This document shows, piece after piece, positions 1 to 11,120 of a stretch of 64,000 nt of DNA. The stretch is from Sipunculus nudus (lineage: Eukaryota; Annelida; Sipuncula; Golfingiida; Sipunculidae). The notes under the pieces are model-generated. The model was given only the letters and a program-made list of their open reading frames with translations. It had not been told where the DNA came from and did no database searches. The translations under genes were made by a program, and so were the position numbers. The stretch covers positions 9,042,839 through 9,106,838 of the forward strand of contig CM049316.1 of assembly GCA_026874595.1 (NCBI GenBank), written 5' to 3'. Position 1 is the first letter of the stretch. Each line of letters opens with the position of its first letter.

Positions 1-3000
1 CTGTTTAACACTACTGATGAAGGCTTGACAGGTCAACATTACCAACATTTTGTGCTGCTTCTTATCCTTCTTTCCAAAACATTTCTCTTACATGTCATGT
101 CACATGCCTGATTCAACTTGAACACAAAATTTCAGGAAACTTTCAGAAACAGTAAACGACAAACCAGATGGGACTGCTCTGAGCTCATTCCCACACTGGT
201 GGCTGTGAGGTACAGTTTTTAGATATGGTACATCATTAATTATAAATTAAAACCACCTTGATTAAGGATAAATTGTAACTTGTGTAACTTGATTCAGGAT
301 CCATGTGTAACTTGTGAGTGAGAAATTTGCATCATGGACTATAAAAACATGCAAAGGTTATCTGATTGGTCAATATGAATCTTCAACAATTCTTGATTCA
401 TAAACAACCACAAGGTTCAATAAGTGTGACCTTCTAAAGCAAAGAGTTGGTTTAATTAAATGATTATTAAATATCCACTGAAGTTCAAAATGCTCTGTTG
501 TAAAGAATAAGAATAAGGCAGAAGTCCAGATGGTAACAAAAGACACCTACAGCAACAGACAGCCATTTTAAGAAAAGGCACTCACTTACACTATTATAGT
601 TACACATAAAGTACAGCAGATTCTATAAACTACAAACTTTATTTATTTTACATGGATTATATAAAAAGTTATTATAAATAATCTCTCCATGGCTCAGGTG
701 ATGGCTTTCATTAGAGTCCCTAGGTGGAGGACACTACAGAACTTGGAGAAAACCACCTGCCTTGGATGAGCCACTACAACCAACTCTCATGGCCACATCC
801 AGGGACCAAACCCAGGTTGGAAGCAAAGAGCTTTTTACCCCTCAACTGTCCAGGCCCCCAAAAAGAGCTGAGATATATATGGCTGTGTATGTCTTTAATT
901 TAAAGGTGTTTACAATTAAAACCCCACATGAGGCTGACTGTGGAAAAGATGTGCCAAGGACGTAGAACCTCAGTTCAAAGGTAAAACATGTCCTGGTCAA
1001 TGTCACGTACTCATGGTCGGCAGAAATAAAATCAGTGTTTTGAGCTGGACAGAAGGTTCATATCCCAGAATTTATGAACAGAGTAGACATAAAATATGTA
1101 CTAACTTAGAGGTACATGCATCTGTACATAGAAAATATTAAGTGGCACGTGATCAAAACCCAGCAACTGAAACTGTCATATGACTTGCCTACCCCGCCTG
1201 TTGGATTATCTATCTGTCAGTTAGTGCATGGCCTTTTCATTTTGAACTTTAAAAGTATCTTACAGATTTGTGACTACACACAGTGCTAATTGTGGGTAGC
1301 AGCATTTAAAGTACAATTTATATCGCAAATCTAAGTCCCAACCCATCCACAGGTCAAAGTCGAAAGTTTAACAGCATTACATACAACTAACAAGTGCTAT
1401 CTGCTTGTGTTCTGGTTTGCTCTATGTTAAATCATGATCTCCATAACCACATCTTGGAAGTTGCGCAATCACTCGCAAAAAACACCTCTCACGTTTGCCT
1501 CATTCAAGGTCAGTGACTGCCCCATTTCCTTCACTTGTTTACTGCGACTGGCAGATTATTTGAGCGATGGGCAGAACCTGCTAAATAAACCTACACCGAT
1601 CATGAATGTGTCCAGATACCTGCACGGCTTGTGACCTGGAGGTAGAGGAGTAAACACAGAATTCTCGTAATCCACATGCACACTGCTTTGTATTACATCA
1701 TCAGCCCCGGAGACCTGAGTGTCCCTCCATGGCCGACGATGACTTGGATCAAATCACTAGTCCATGGTGCCATGAGTGTGGACAATCGGTTAATGCCATC
1801 AGAACTGCCTCCCGTCACCAACAGACTATTACACATGAATGGTTTACTTTGACATGCCAGTAGCACACTACGCAATAGTGTGTAACCAAATAGGGCTGCC
1901 TCTGTGTTTAGTTGCCCTTCAACTTTGACCTTTGGTACTTGAGCCCTGTTTCCCCCTTTCCTATCCAATGCCTGCACACATCACAACTACTAATCCACGG
2001 ACCAGCCAGGTGCGTTGCTGCCACAGTTCTGTACAACTAAATCACACCACCGGCCCAATCTGGCACTGTAATAGGTTGCGGACTGTGTAGTTACAGGGGT
2101 TTTAACTGCATCAACACAAACACTAGTGGAATTCACAATCCTCCTTCAAGGATAGGTGGAGCTTTTTATAATGGGACTATATTTATCATATCATAAGTAA
2201 ACATTTTCCTGTGTTATTTTCGCATATTCCTACAGACGCACCTTGCCATTAGTCAAATGATGCTAAAATTATGAATTTTCAACCAAGCTTATGGTAGCAT
2301 ACAGCAAACAAGTGAGACATGTCTGTATCCACACTATCACCCTCTAAGTATAACTTATCAACTGTCAATAGATCTGTATTCTGTCAATACTTAATAAGCA
2401 TGCACCTGGAATATTTTCAGTTTTTCTCTGTACCTCGTTGAATTCATACAGAACTACAAAGATAATACTACATTAAAACACTGCCATTTTTTTCTGCCTT
2501 TGTGGAACTATTTTTAGTTAACTAGATCAACACCTTAAGCTGTAACAACAATAGTTTAAAAGGGGGCAAAATCCAACCAGACAGTTCAATATTTGCAAAA
2601 TGTCATCCCAATAATTTTTTAATAAGATAATGGACCACTATAGAACATCATGGCTACTTATTAAATACTATTAATGTGAACAGAAGGATCACAACTTAAA
2701 ACAAAGGGGGATTAAAAATGTCAATTTACGCAACTTCAATACATCAGGTTTTCTGGAATTTTTATTGATGGGTTTAGGACCATTTCCCACTTTCCAAGTT
2801 TCATTCCGGCTGTGTATTTCAACATTTTTGTTTCTTGGACTTCACATAGTTTTCATGGAGAGCCTATATGCCATCTTTGTTGTTTGAAATATAGGATTTA
2901 TATAAGCAATGCCTAGTAAATTATTTATGAAAGTAACATTTTCAAAAACAATCACATTCCTGGAATCTCAAGGAATTTCTGGGGGTGTAGGAATCCTGTT

Positions 3001-4904
3001 ACCTGATATCTTTTAAAGTCAAATATTACAAAATAAGAAACACAAAGCAGAATGTGATATGCCATTATGCCACACCAACAAATATGAAAACCTCTTCCTG
3101 GCATGGAACTTAGGGATGTACCAAAACTATTTCCCCCCTCCCCCTTATTTTTTAATTCACCAATGGTCATTCCATTTGATGTGGTAGGCATGATACAGCA
3201 GTTATTGAGATAATATACACACATTGCTGTGACTAAAAAAAATCAATATCTTTCAAATTTAAATTAACTATAAGCACCATATTTAATGAACTTATTTAGA
3301 TGAAACTGGTAATATATAGAAATCAATGTAATAACTCGCACAAAAAAAAATTACTGAACAATACAAAAGTACATTTTTAAATATGTCTTACAATTAAGAG
3401 AAAGAAACTAACACTTCAACAATATTGTAGAGGCATAAAGTACCAAATTACAGTACAAAAGTCCAAAGTGTCAACGAAAAAATGTTCATGTTTATTTAAG
3501 AAATGTTTGCTACATCAATCAACATACTTTTAAAAGTCTATCTCTCCCACACAAAAAAATATTAAGTTAACAACATCAATGATACTTTCACAGTAAAACT
3601 TAACATCTATATGGCAATTTCTTTACTAATCCTAAAATATATTATGGATAACTGAATGAAGAACAACAAACTGAGCAACAACACTAATGGTGAAAATCTT
3701 CAAGAACACAAACCTGGATGATCTGGACATGAGGAAATAGGGAGCACATTTAACTTGCAAAAAAAAGTAAGATTACAGGGTGAATGCTCTGGTTTCTTAG
3801 TCCCAATATCACAGCGTGTAATGTGTGTAGGTAAACATCACAGAGCAACAACACACCCTGCCGTGATGTGATGTAAAGAACACTGGATACAAAGAACTTT
3901 CCGGGTACCACAGTGGAAGAGAGAAATCGGAAGCCTGAAGGTCATACACAAAGACTAAACAAATGATAATGTGTCCAAGACTCAGACAAAATCAACACAA
4001 CCACAGTTCTGATAGGTTATCTGTCACTGAAACCAGACTGGTAAATACAGATTTGCCCTGGTCTTATAGAAATCTTTTCTACCACATTAAAAGACCAACA
4101 TTTTTTAAAAATTCTTTTTTTTACCTTTGCTTTCAAGTTTTCAAGCATGAAATGCTACTGGAACTTAGTTGTCTTAACTAAATGCAAAGTCTATTATGAG
4201 TAACAAACTTATCATGTACAGAGCAACATCACCTTTTTTCTGAGAATTTTTTATTAAATTCCTTGTGAATGTTTTCCCCTGAAAGAATACAATTTACAAT
4301 AATGTCAGTGAATAAAATATTTTTTTATGGTAAGGTACACTCATGCACATGCCCTTTTACAAATGGGCACACACATTAATTTAAAAGTGCACAAATACAG
4401 TATCATCATTACAGCTCCCAAGGATTTTATTCCAATGAAGTAAATAATAAGTTGAGGGCTCATATACTGAGTCATAACTGGAACATATCCTGAATAAATA
4501 TCCTTTAAAGAATAGGTCCGACCATTGGATCATATGTGCACTGTAAGATGTGTACATTTATGTACAGTCTTGCAGATCTGTCACCATGCAGTGCACAGTG
4601 CACCATGCAGTGATACCATGGGTGCACAAACTCTTCAGGTGCATTTAGGCGCACAGTATTTTAAACATAGCAGGCTGCCAATGTGCATCTTCTGTTAAAA
4701 ACTGGGTACTGTAGATGTCAAAGGGACCATTACTTGATTATCCTTGCACAAATATCAATGAAAGTTATTGAAAAGATATTAAACAGGTACAGATCTACCC
4801 AAACCACATAAAACAAGAGTCCTAGTCAGATTACACACAGTACTCTCTTTCTGAAAGTTACATTAGGAAAAACTTAATTATTTCTCTAAATGATTATGGT
4901 TAAG
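1..4904. other. no gene recognised; AT-rich noncoding DNA
   Basis: No coding exon or RNA gene can be supported. 690-880 resembles a dispersed element: on the minus strand it has a B-box-like GGTTTGGTCCC, so a decayed tRNA-derived SINE is possible. 1690-2110 is less AT-rich but has no credible frame. This stretch could be intron or 3' UTR of a minus-strand gene, or intergenic. Confidence 0.5.
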
Positions 4905-5181
4905 CAAGGCCCAACATTAATTTACGAAAGTACTTGCCTGACTGGCAAGTAACGTCTAGCTTTTACTTGCCCTTTATGAATTTTTACTTGCCCTATAAAT
5001 ATTACTGATTGTATTCAAGAACACAATGATCCTTTTTCAATCATTTACTTGGGTAAAGAATTATGTTGGACCCACTTGCCCAGTCAGGCAAGTAGGAGGC
5101 AACTTCAAGTTGCCCTTCCACTATTCTCTGGAACTTTCACTTGCCCCAGGCAAGCGGTTTCACTGTAAATGTCCAGCCCTG
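4905..5181. repeat. fold-back element with CTTGCC/GGCAAG motifs
   Basis: The outer ends are imperfect inverted repeats of about 45 bp: aggcccaacattaatttacg at the left and, read on the minus strand, cagggctggacatttacag at the right. Each is followed by GAAA and a CTTGCC...GGCAAGT hairpin. Further CTTGCC/GGCAAG pairs lie inside (about 5071-5095). The structure suggests a small nonautonomous DNA element (MITE); no target duplication was found. Confidence 0.45.
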
Positions 5182-6129
5182 TAAAGGAAAGGAATGACCA
5201 TCAAACTAATACTTTTAGGTTTCAAATTTTTCTTTCCTCAATAGGTAATATGTTTTTGGGGTAGGCATGGTAGTATTGCTATACCCTGGCTGATGTATAC
5301 TTTACTCTCATTACCAAATCAGTATAAGGGTTGATATGACAGATAAGTGTGTGTGCTGTGCATGGCTTATCTGGCAGAACGTGTTATTTTTACAATTGTT
5401 ATCACTTGTACAATTAGACCTCTCAAAAAGAATGTTGGGGGTAAACCCATGGTTCAGGCAGGTGCTCACACACAACCTCCTCAACCATCTCTCAAAAGCA
5501 ACATCTCAGGCCTGTAATAAGTATGTGTCAGCAACCCACAGTGTTTGAATGTTAAACAGGACTGATTAAGCTTGTACCTTGGGCTGTACCCCCTCCTGCA
5601 TGTAACTAATATTTGTAACAAATGACCAAGGGGTCATGGTACTCAGCCAGTGAACAAACCCTGTCACACTGTGCCCTAAATCAACTGAGAACAGGCTTAC
5701 ATCTGATAGGCTAAACTTAGGTCTGAATCACAATAACATCATTATCTGCAGCACTTTCTTCTCAGCTGCCACTTACTTTTCTGAAGGAGATTTAAAAATC
5801 TGTAAATATGTTTAAATTTAATTTATTTCCACTCATTTATTTATTTAATTATTTTTTTTCAAGTAAATTTTTTAACACATAAGTTCACCTGTATGCTATT
5901 GGATGCCTTTACAAAACTAGAAGAATATTGCCTATGCTGTATTTGCCTCTGCATTTTGACTCCCTACATCTGACCTATGACATCAGAGTATTAGGGTATA
6001 CAAATACAATTTAATTATGATCACCCCATCCTGACAAAGATAAGGTAACCAAACACAAGTCAGCCACACAATACAATTATGTTTATAGTATACAATTTAT
6101 CCCACAGAAGACAGCTACTAGTAATATCC

Positions 6130-6560
6130 ATCAGTTGTGTTCACCTGACCCCACAGAGGACACACCCCTGCAGTTCTGTTCACCTCAGTCTGCAAAGGTC
6201 AGCTATACTCATACAATTATTTTCAACTTACCCAATAGAAATCTGGAATCCCCTACAGTTCTTGCTCACCCAATCCCACACAGGACAGTCTTCTACAATC
6301 TTGTTCAACCAGCCCCAAAGAAGAAAGCCATACTCCTCCTGTTATGTTCACCCTGACCCACAGAAGGAATCATCACCCTGCAGTTATGTTCACCCCATAT
6401 TACAGAAAACAAGGCTATACTACTACATTTATGTTTACACTGCAGAACAAGACCATACCCCTACAGTTACGTTCACCTCACCTGATAAAGGATAATTTTA
6501 CCCCTACAGTTATACACTGTTTACCTTGCCTTGCAAAGGTCAGTATCACCCTTACAGCAA
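6130..6560. repeat. degenerate tandem repeat, about 42-bp period
   Basis: About ten diverged copies of a unit centred on cccctacagttatgttcacc recur near 6168, 6251, 6293, 6334, 6377, 6420, 6457 and 6501. The spacing varies from 37 to 45 bp. The stop-poor plus frames here are a by-product of the repeat. Confidence 0.6.
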
Positions 6561-8568
6561 TCCTGTATTTAATTAACAACACCAGCACTTAAAAAGCTTG
6601 GCCAACCTGTCTGCAAAATGAACAATATTTTTGTATTATTTTACATTACTTGTCTTGTCTGTCCAAAATTGCTGACAATGCTGTTAGCAGGCATTCCTTT
6701 ATATTTAAAAAAAGATAAGCATTGGGTTGGTAGACAGTCTGGCCAAAATACTACCCATCCACAACACAGTCATGCACCATCAGATTGATCAATACAAGGT
6801 CACGTTAAGGATATCTAAACCCAACCGTCTGCTGGGCCAGTTCATGCCCCCATTAGGAGACACAACTAGTCTGGCCTTTGCCCCATCAAATACACTTGTA
6901 ATTCTACCGATGTACACTTGAGCAGTTTAATAATCAGTTTCTGGTTCTTGTCTTGCAAACACCACTGACCCTGGCAGTCATCCAAATGCATTCAGACAAG
7001 ATTTAACACACAAGGAACTTAAATAATCTCTAACATGTGACACACCCTACCTGATCACAGACTGCCGAGTCATTTCATTTATTTACCAAGGTCAAACATG
7101 GAATGTTACAGTCAGGGAACATAAGTCATTTTCACTATAAATCAGCAAACTTAGTTTTTGTCAAATGTCCCTTTTACAAATTTCAAAAGTTGAAAATCAT
7201 TTACATGTATTTTTTTAATGATCAGTAGACCTATGTTTTAGACAAACATTACTGAAGTTTATGCATGGACGAATCAAAATTTCAATCACCAGTAGCAATT
7301 AGCGACTAATAGATGTACAGTTGATCTGTCAAGGACACAAAATGTCTGAAGCCTGCCATGACTAAGAAAGAAGTGTACTAATTGTACTCCAGTATTAACC
7401 GCAAGTCAGACAGAAGTTCCTGGTGACAGTAATAACAGCCGTCTGGCCAGCACTCACATGGTGTATAAATTTAAGTTATGTAGGAGGATTTTTGTAGGAT
7501 AAAAAGTAAACCGCAGCCACCACCTCTGCCAATTTTGCTACGAGTCATACCCACACAGCCTTGTCACGGTAGCCAGCCAAACCACATGAATATATACCAA
7601 TACAACAGAGCCTTGTTCGTTGTCCTGACAGTATCAGGCTGTACATTAACCCCTCTCTGCTGATTCTATCACTTTTTTTACTTTTCATCCGCATGCTATG
7701 AGACACAGTCTGGGTCACATGACAGTTTAGTTCTTCTGACAGGGTATTAAGTAATCACATGTTCACATCCCTGTATTAATCCCATAATTCATCTCCCCAT
7801 ATGATAATGGGCAACATTTTATTACAAAAACAGGATACTATTGTTTAAGCAAAATTCAGAATTAGAATTCAAAATAAAGTTGTTTATAAGCAGCAATTAT
7901 CTCCTGCAGCTTGCACCCTCTATGTATGGGACCAAAAGATATAATCTACACAGGTCCATGGCCACAGTCAACACAGAAGTAGCAATAAAATCTGGGTCAT
8001 GATGACCTAATTTACTATACACTAACAACAGATCTTACACTTACCTTGCACTGTTAAAAAGTATGTTATGCCGTGAACAAAAGGGTAGTAAAAGGTACAT
8101 ATGCCATATTTGAAATGTCTTAAATATATATATTTATAATGTAAATTTGTTAAAAATTAAACTTGAGCATTCATCTGCTGAGATGAGTCCTTCAGGAAGC
8201 TTCAGGGGTACAAATCTGAACCAAGACTAAATTACTGGGACAAAAAGGTACATGTATATCAAATATGTATTGGTTGATTTGTAGATATTCAATGTGGTGA
8301 GGTTTTCAGGACCATTTTTCTTTGTGTATTAAAACAGCCATTAGCAAACTGATCTTGTTTAAGTGTAATAATGAATGCACTAAGAAACAGGGTATAAGTT
8401 TATAAATCTTAAGTGTTATCAGGTAATTGTTTCAGACCTGTTTATATAAAATTAATAGGTTTATGCAGGTCATGAAATAACACTCCTGCATAATCAGTTT
8501 AACCAGACAATGTCTATTTAAACCCTCGAGAGTCAGATGAGAAATTAAGATTACAAGAACAGGGATAG
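6561..8568. other. no gene recognised
   Basis: AT-rich sequence without supported exons, RNA genes or clear repeats. Short open frames (for example 6727-6921) are chance length. Confidence 0.5.
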
Positions 8569-8577
8569 CCTGGTGTC
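8569..8577. repeat. target-site duplication, left copy
   Basis: CCTGGTGTC abuts the left arm of the foldback element and is repeated exactly at 9938-9946 next to the right arm. Confidence 0.7.
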
Positions 8578-8759
8578 GGGGTACGGACAAAAGCCCCCCC
8601 CGGACAAAAGCCCCCCCGGTCGAAAGCCCCCCGGACAAAAGCCCCCCCGGTCAAAAGCCCCCTTACCTTAATGATAAAGAGGACAAAAGCCCCCCCCCCC
8701 CCCCAAAAAAATGTTTTTTTTTAAATAACTATTAAAGGTAACTTTGAGTCCCTTGAAGT

Positions 8760-9038
8760 AATGAATCCACTCCTTCAATAATTATTCAGGTGAAACAGGT
8801 CGTGTAAAACTGTCCCATGGGAGTGGTTTCCTAATTAACAGATAATTGAGACCATTTATGTTGTTATTAGTATCAGTTTTAGTCCCTAAGTCTTGAATAA
8901 CAATTTACTAGTATGGGTCAGGTGATTATGTAAAGTATAGATTGATATTACTATTGTTAACTATAAGATATATTGTAAGTATGAATTTTGAATGTAATTA
9001 AATAATTATATGAGATAACACACATTGTTTGTATTTAC

Positions 9039-9048
<10 letters not shown>
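8760..9048 (+). repeat. internal direct duplication, copy A
   Basis: Nearly identical over about 290 bp to 9495-9786, with scattered substitutions only. A shorter third echo of its 3' end is at about 9262-9320. The copies sit in the same orientation inside the foldback element. Confidence 0.85.

Positions 9049-9090
<42 letters not shown>
9041..9090. repeat. (TA)n microsatellite
   Basis: 25 uninterrupted TA units at the end of internal duplication copy A. Confidence 0.95.
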
Positions 9091-9093
<3 letters not shown>

Positions 9094-9352
9094 TCTCACT
9101 TGAATTGGGAGTTAAAAATTGGGAGCTAAAATTAGTTTTATTATATGTATCAATGATATTAATGAAATTGATCCTGTATAGTCATATATCATTATACTGT
9201 GTATAATATAATATATATTTTAAAATATTTTATATGACTACTATATATTAATCATGCATACTTAACAGAATTATATGAGATAATACACATATTATACATA
9301 TATTTACATAGTCTATATATATAATATAATAAGAATATAATATAATATATAC

Positions 9353-9368
<16 letters not shown>

Positions 9369-9421
<53 letters not shown>

Positions 9422-9430
9422 GAGAGAGAC
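9369..9430 (+). repeat. (GA)n microsatellite
   Basis: An almost uninterrupted GA run directly after a TA-rich tract. It gives spurious Ser-Leu repeat frames on the minus strand. Confidence 0.95.
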
Positions 9431-9494
9431 ACATAGATGGATATAGATATTTCTATATTGGAGGGGGGAGGGGGCTTTGGTCCTAGAGCTTTAT

Positions 9495-9786
9495 AATGAA
9501 GCCACTCCTTCAATAATCATTCAGGTGAAACAGGTCGTGTAAAACTGTCCCATGGGAGTGGTTTCCTCATTAACAGATAATTGAGACCATTTATGTTGTT
9601 ATTAGTCTCAGTTTTAGTACCCTAAGTCTTGAATAACAATTTACTAGTGTGGGTCAGGTAATTATGTAAAGTATAGATTGATATTTCTATTGTTAACTAT
9701 AAGATATATTGTAAGTATGAATTTTGAATTTAATTAAATAATTATATGAAATAACACACATTGTTTGTATTTACATTATATATTCA
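9495..9786 (+). repeat. internal direct duplication, copy B
   Basis: Second copy of the 290-bp unit seen at 8760-9048, preceded by the GA tract and a G-rich stretch and followed by the right arm. Confidence 0.85.
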
Positions 9787-9937
9787 TAGATATAGATATA
9801 AATATATTGGAGGGGGGCTTTTGTCCTCTTTATCATTAAGGTAGGGGGGCTTTTGACCGGGGGGGGCTTTTGTCCGGGGGGGCTTAATACCGGGGGGGGG
9901 CTTTTCACCGGGGGGGGGGGGCTTTTGACCTACATCC

Positions 9938-9946
9938 CCTGGTGTC
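9938..9946. repeat. target-site duplication, right copy
   Basis: Exact second copy of CCTGGTGTC, immediately outside the right arm of the foldback element. Confidence 0.7.
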
Positions 9947-10788
9947 TGAAGTGTTGAGACCTTTCAGGGGACCACAACACTTCTGAGACTTATAAATGTC
10001 AGAAAAATTCAGAAATCATTCTAACAAGTCCAGAGCAGTGATAATAAGGTGAAAAACCTACTGCTTGCCATTGTTAGGTCAACCTTGTATCTCACTTAAT
10101 TTGTACATGCATTTTAAACCAATATAGACTACCATTTTCCAGATGGTACATGCATTTTAAACCAAAAAGACTACCATTTTCCAGATGTATGGTCACTGTA
10201 TGAATGGTATTAGACTAAGATTCCTGTCCAGTCCCTCCTTGACCAGGCCAGCCAATATGCTGACCTCACTGACCCTCTAAGATAGGGGTCTGGGACCCTT
10301 GTGGTCAACTGGAGGGTTACTAGTCCAAGGTCAGCGGTTTCCTGCCTAAACATCAACCAGAGCATCCTTTTATGATTTCATTACCTTCCGTTTCTTCTGA
10401 CATTCTGCCAGCCTGCTGCGGTAACCAACCATCCCCTGGCCACTCTGGATGACCCATCACCCCAACAAACCAGGCTATAAGGTCAGAGACCAAAGCTATC
10501 AACCAAGACAAGCTGTCATCCCTGCCGGTGATGGCTGAATGCAATGACAGAATAATACAGGCTCTGTGTCTATACTGATGACCTGAAACTACATTGTATT
10601 CACAGCACATCATCTATCTGGACACTGCCTTAAATCCAGAATGGTCCGAGAATTATAAGTCAGTCATTTTACAACAAATCAGAGATGTCGACAAAAAAAA
10701 AACTGGCTTGTACATAAGGTTATGACAAACAGAATATAGTGTTTGTAATAACAGGGAGCAACTACTAACAACCCTTTTGGGAAACTAA

Positions 10789-10802
10789 GTTGCCATGGCA
10801 AC
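10789..10802. promoter_or_regulatory. perfect palindromic RFX X-box
   Basis: GTTGCCATGGCAAC matches the ideal palindromic X-box (GTTGCC-AT-GGCAAC) at all 14 positions. No gene is recognised nearby. It could be an enhancer of a cilia gene, a promoter for an unseen transcript, or chance. Confidence 0.4.
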
Positions 10803-10862
10803 ATTTTGATAAAGACTACATCAGCTCTAAAGCTGCGACTCTTATACCAATAACAAATGTAG

Positions 10863-11120
10863 GATGTTTCAGACAGACATTCCAGGCTAAGACATTGCGG
10901 ACTAGTACATTCCAGACTAGGACATTTCGGACAGGCCTTTTTGCAAGGTAGGACATTTCAGACAAATCAATATTATTACAAGAAAATGACCTTTCATTAT
11001 TATAATTTTAGTGTAACAATGTATACCCATATGTTTAATGATATAATATTCATTTGCCTCTAAAATATGGGGATTATATGGGGAATGTCCTAGTCCGAAA
11101 TATCTGTGTCTGAAACGTCC
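10863..11120. mobile_element. small fold-back element with tandem 15-bp motifs in its arms
   Basis: The left end reads ggatgtttcagacagacatt and the right end, on the minus strand, ggacgtttcagacacagata, so the termini are inverted copies. The left arm has four tandem versions of GACATTCCAGACTAG; the right arm has about three inverted versions (GAATGTCCTAGTCCGAAA). The centre is AT-rich and noncoding. It is probably a MITE-like nonautonomous element; no clear target duplication is seen. Confidence 0.6.

Larger units (their letters stand above)
8578..9937. mobile_element. nonautonomous foldback-type transposon, 1.36 kb, 9-bp TSD
   Basis: The element is flanked by a perfect 9-bp direct repeat, CCTGGTGTC, at 8569-8577 and 9938-9946. 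Its ends are inverted repeats built from tandem units of the form GGACAAAAGCCCCCCC. The left arm is 8578-8704 and the right arm is about 9810-9937. The arms also share the inverted segment ttaccttaatgataaagagg. Inside are a 290-bp direct duplication (8760-9048 and 9495-9786), a (TA)n tract (9041-9090) and a (GA)n tract (9369-9430). There is no transposase. Tandem-repeat arms plus 9-bp duplications are the hallmark of Foldback-type elements and also fit Mutator-like relatives; superfamily is an inference. Confidence 0.75.

Noticed and set aside
9252..9513. Ser-Leu and Tyr-Ile repeat frames on the minus strand
   Set aside because: These are translations of the GA and TA microsatellites.
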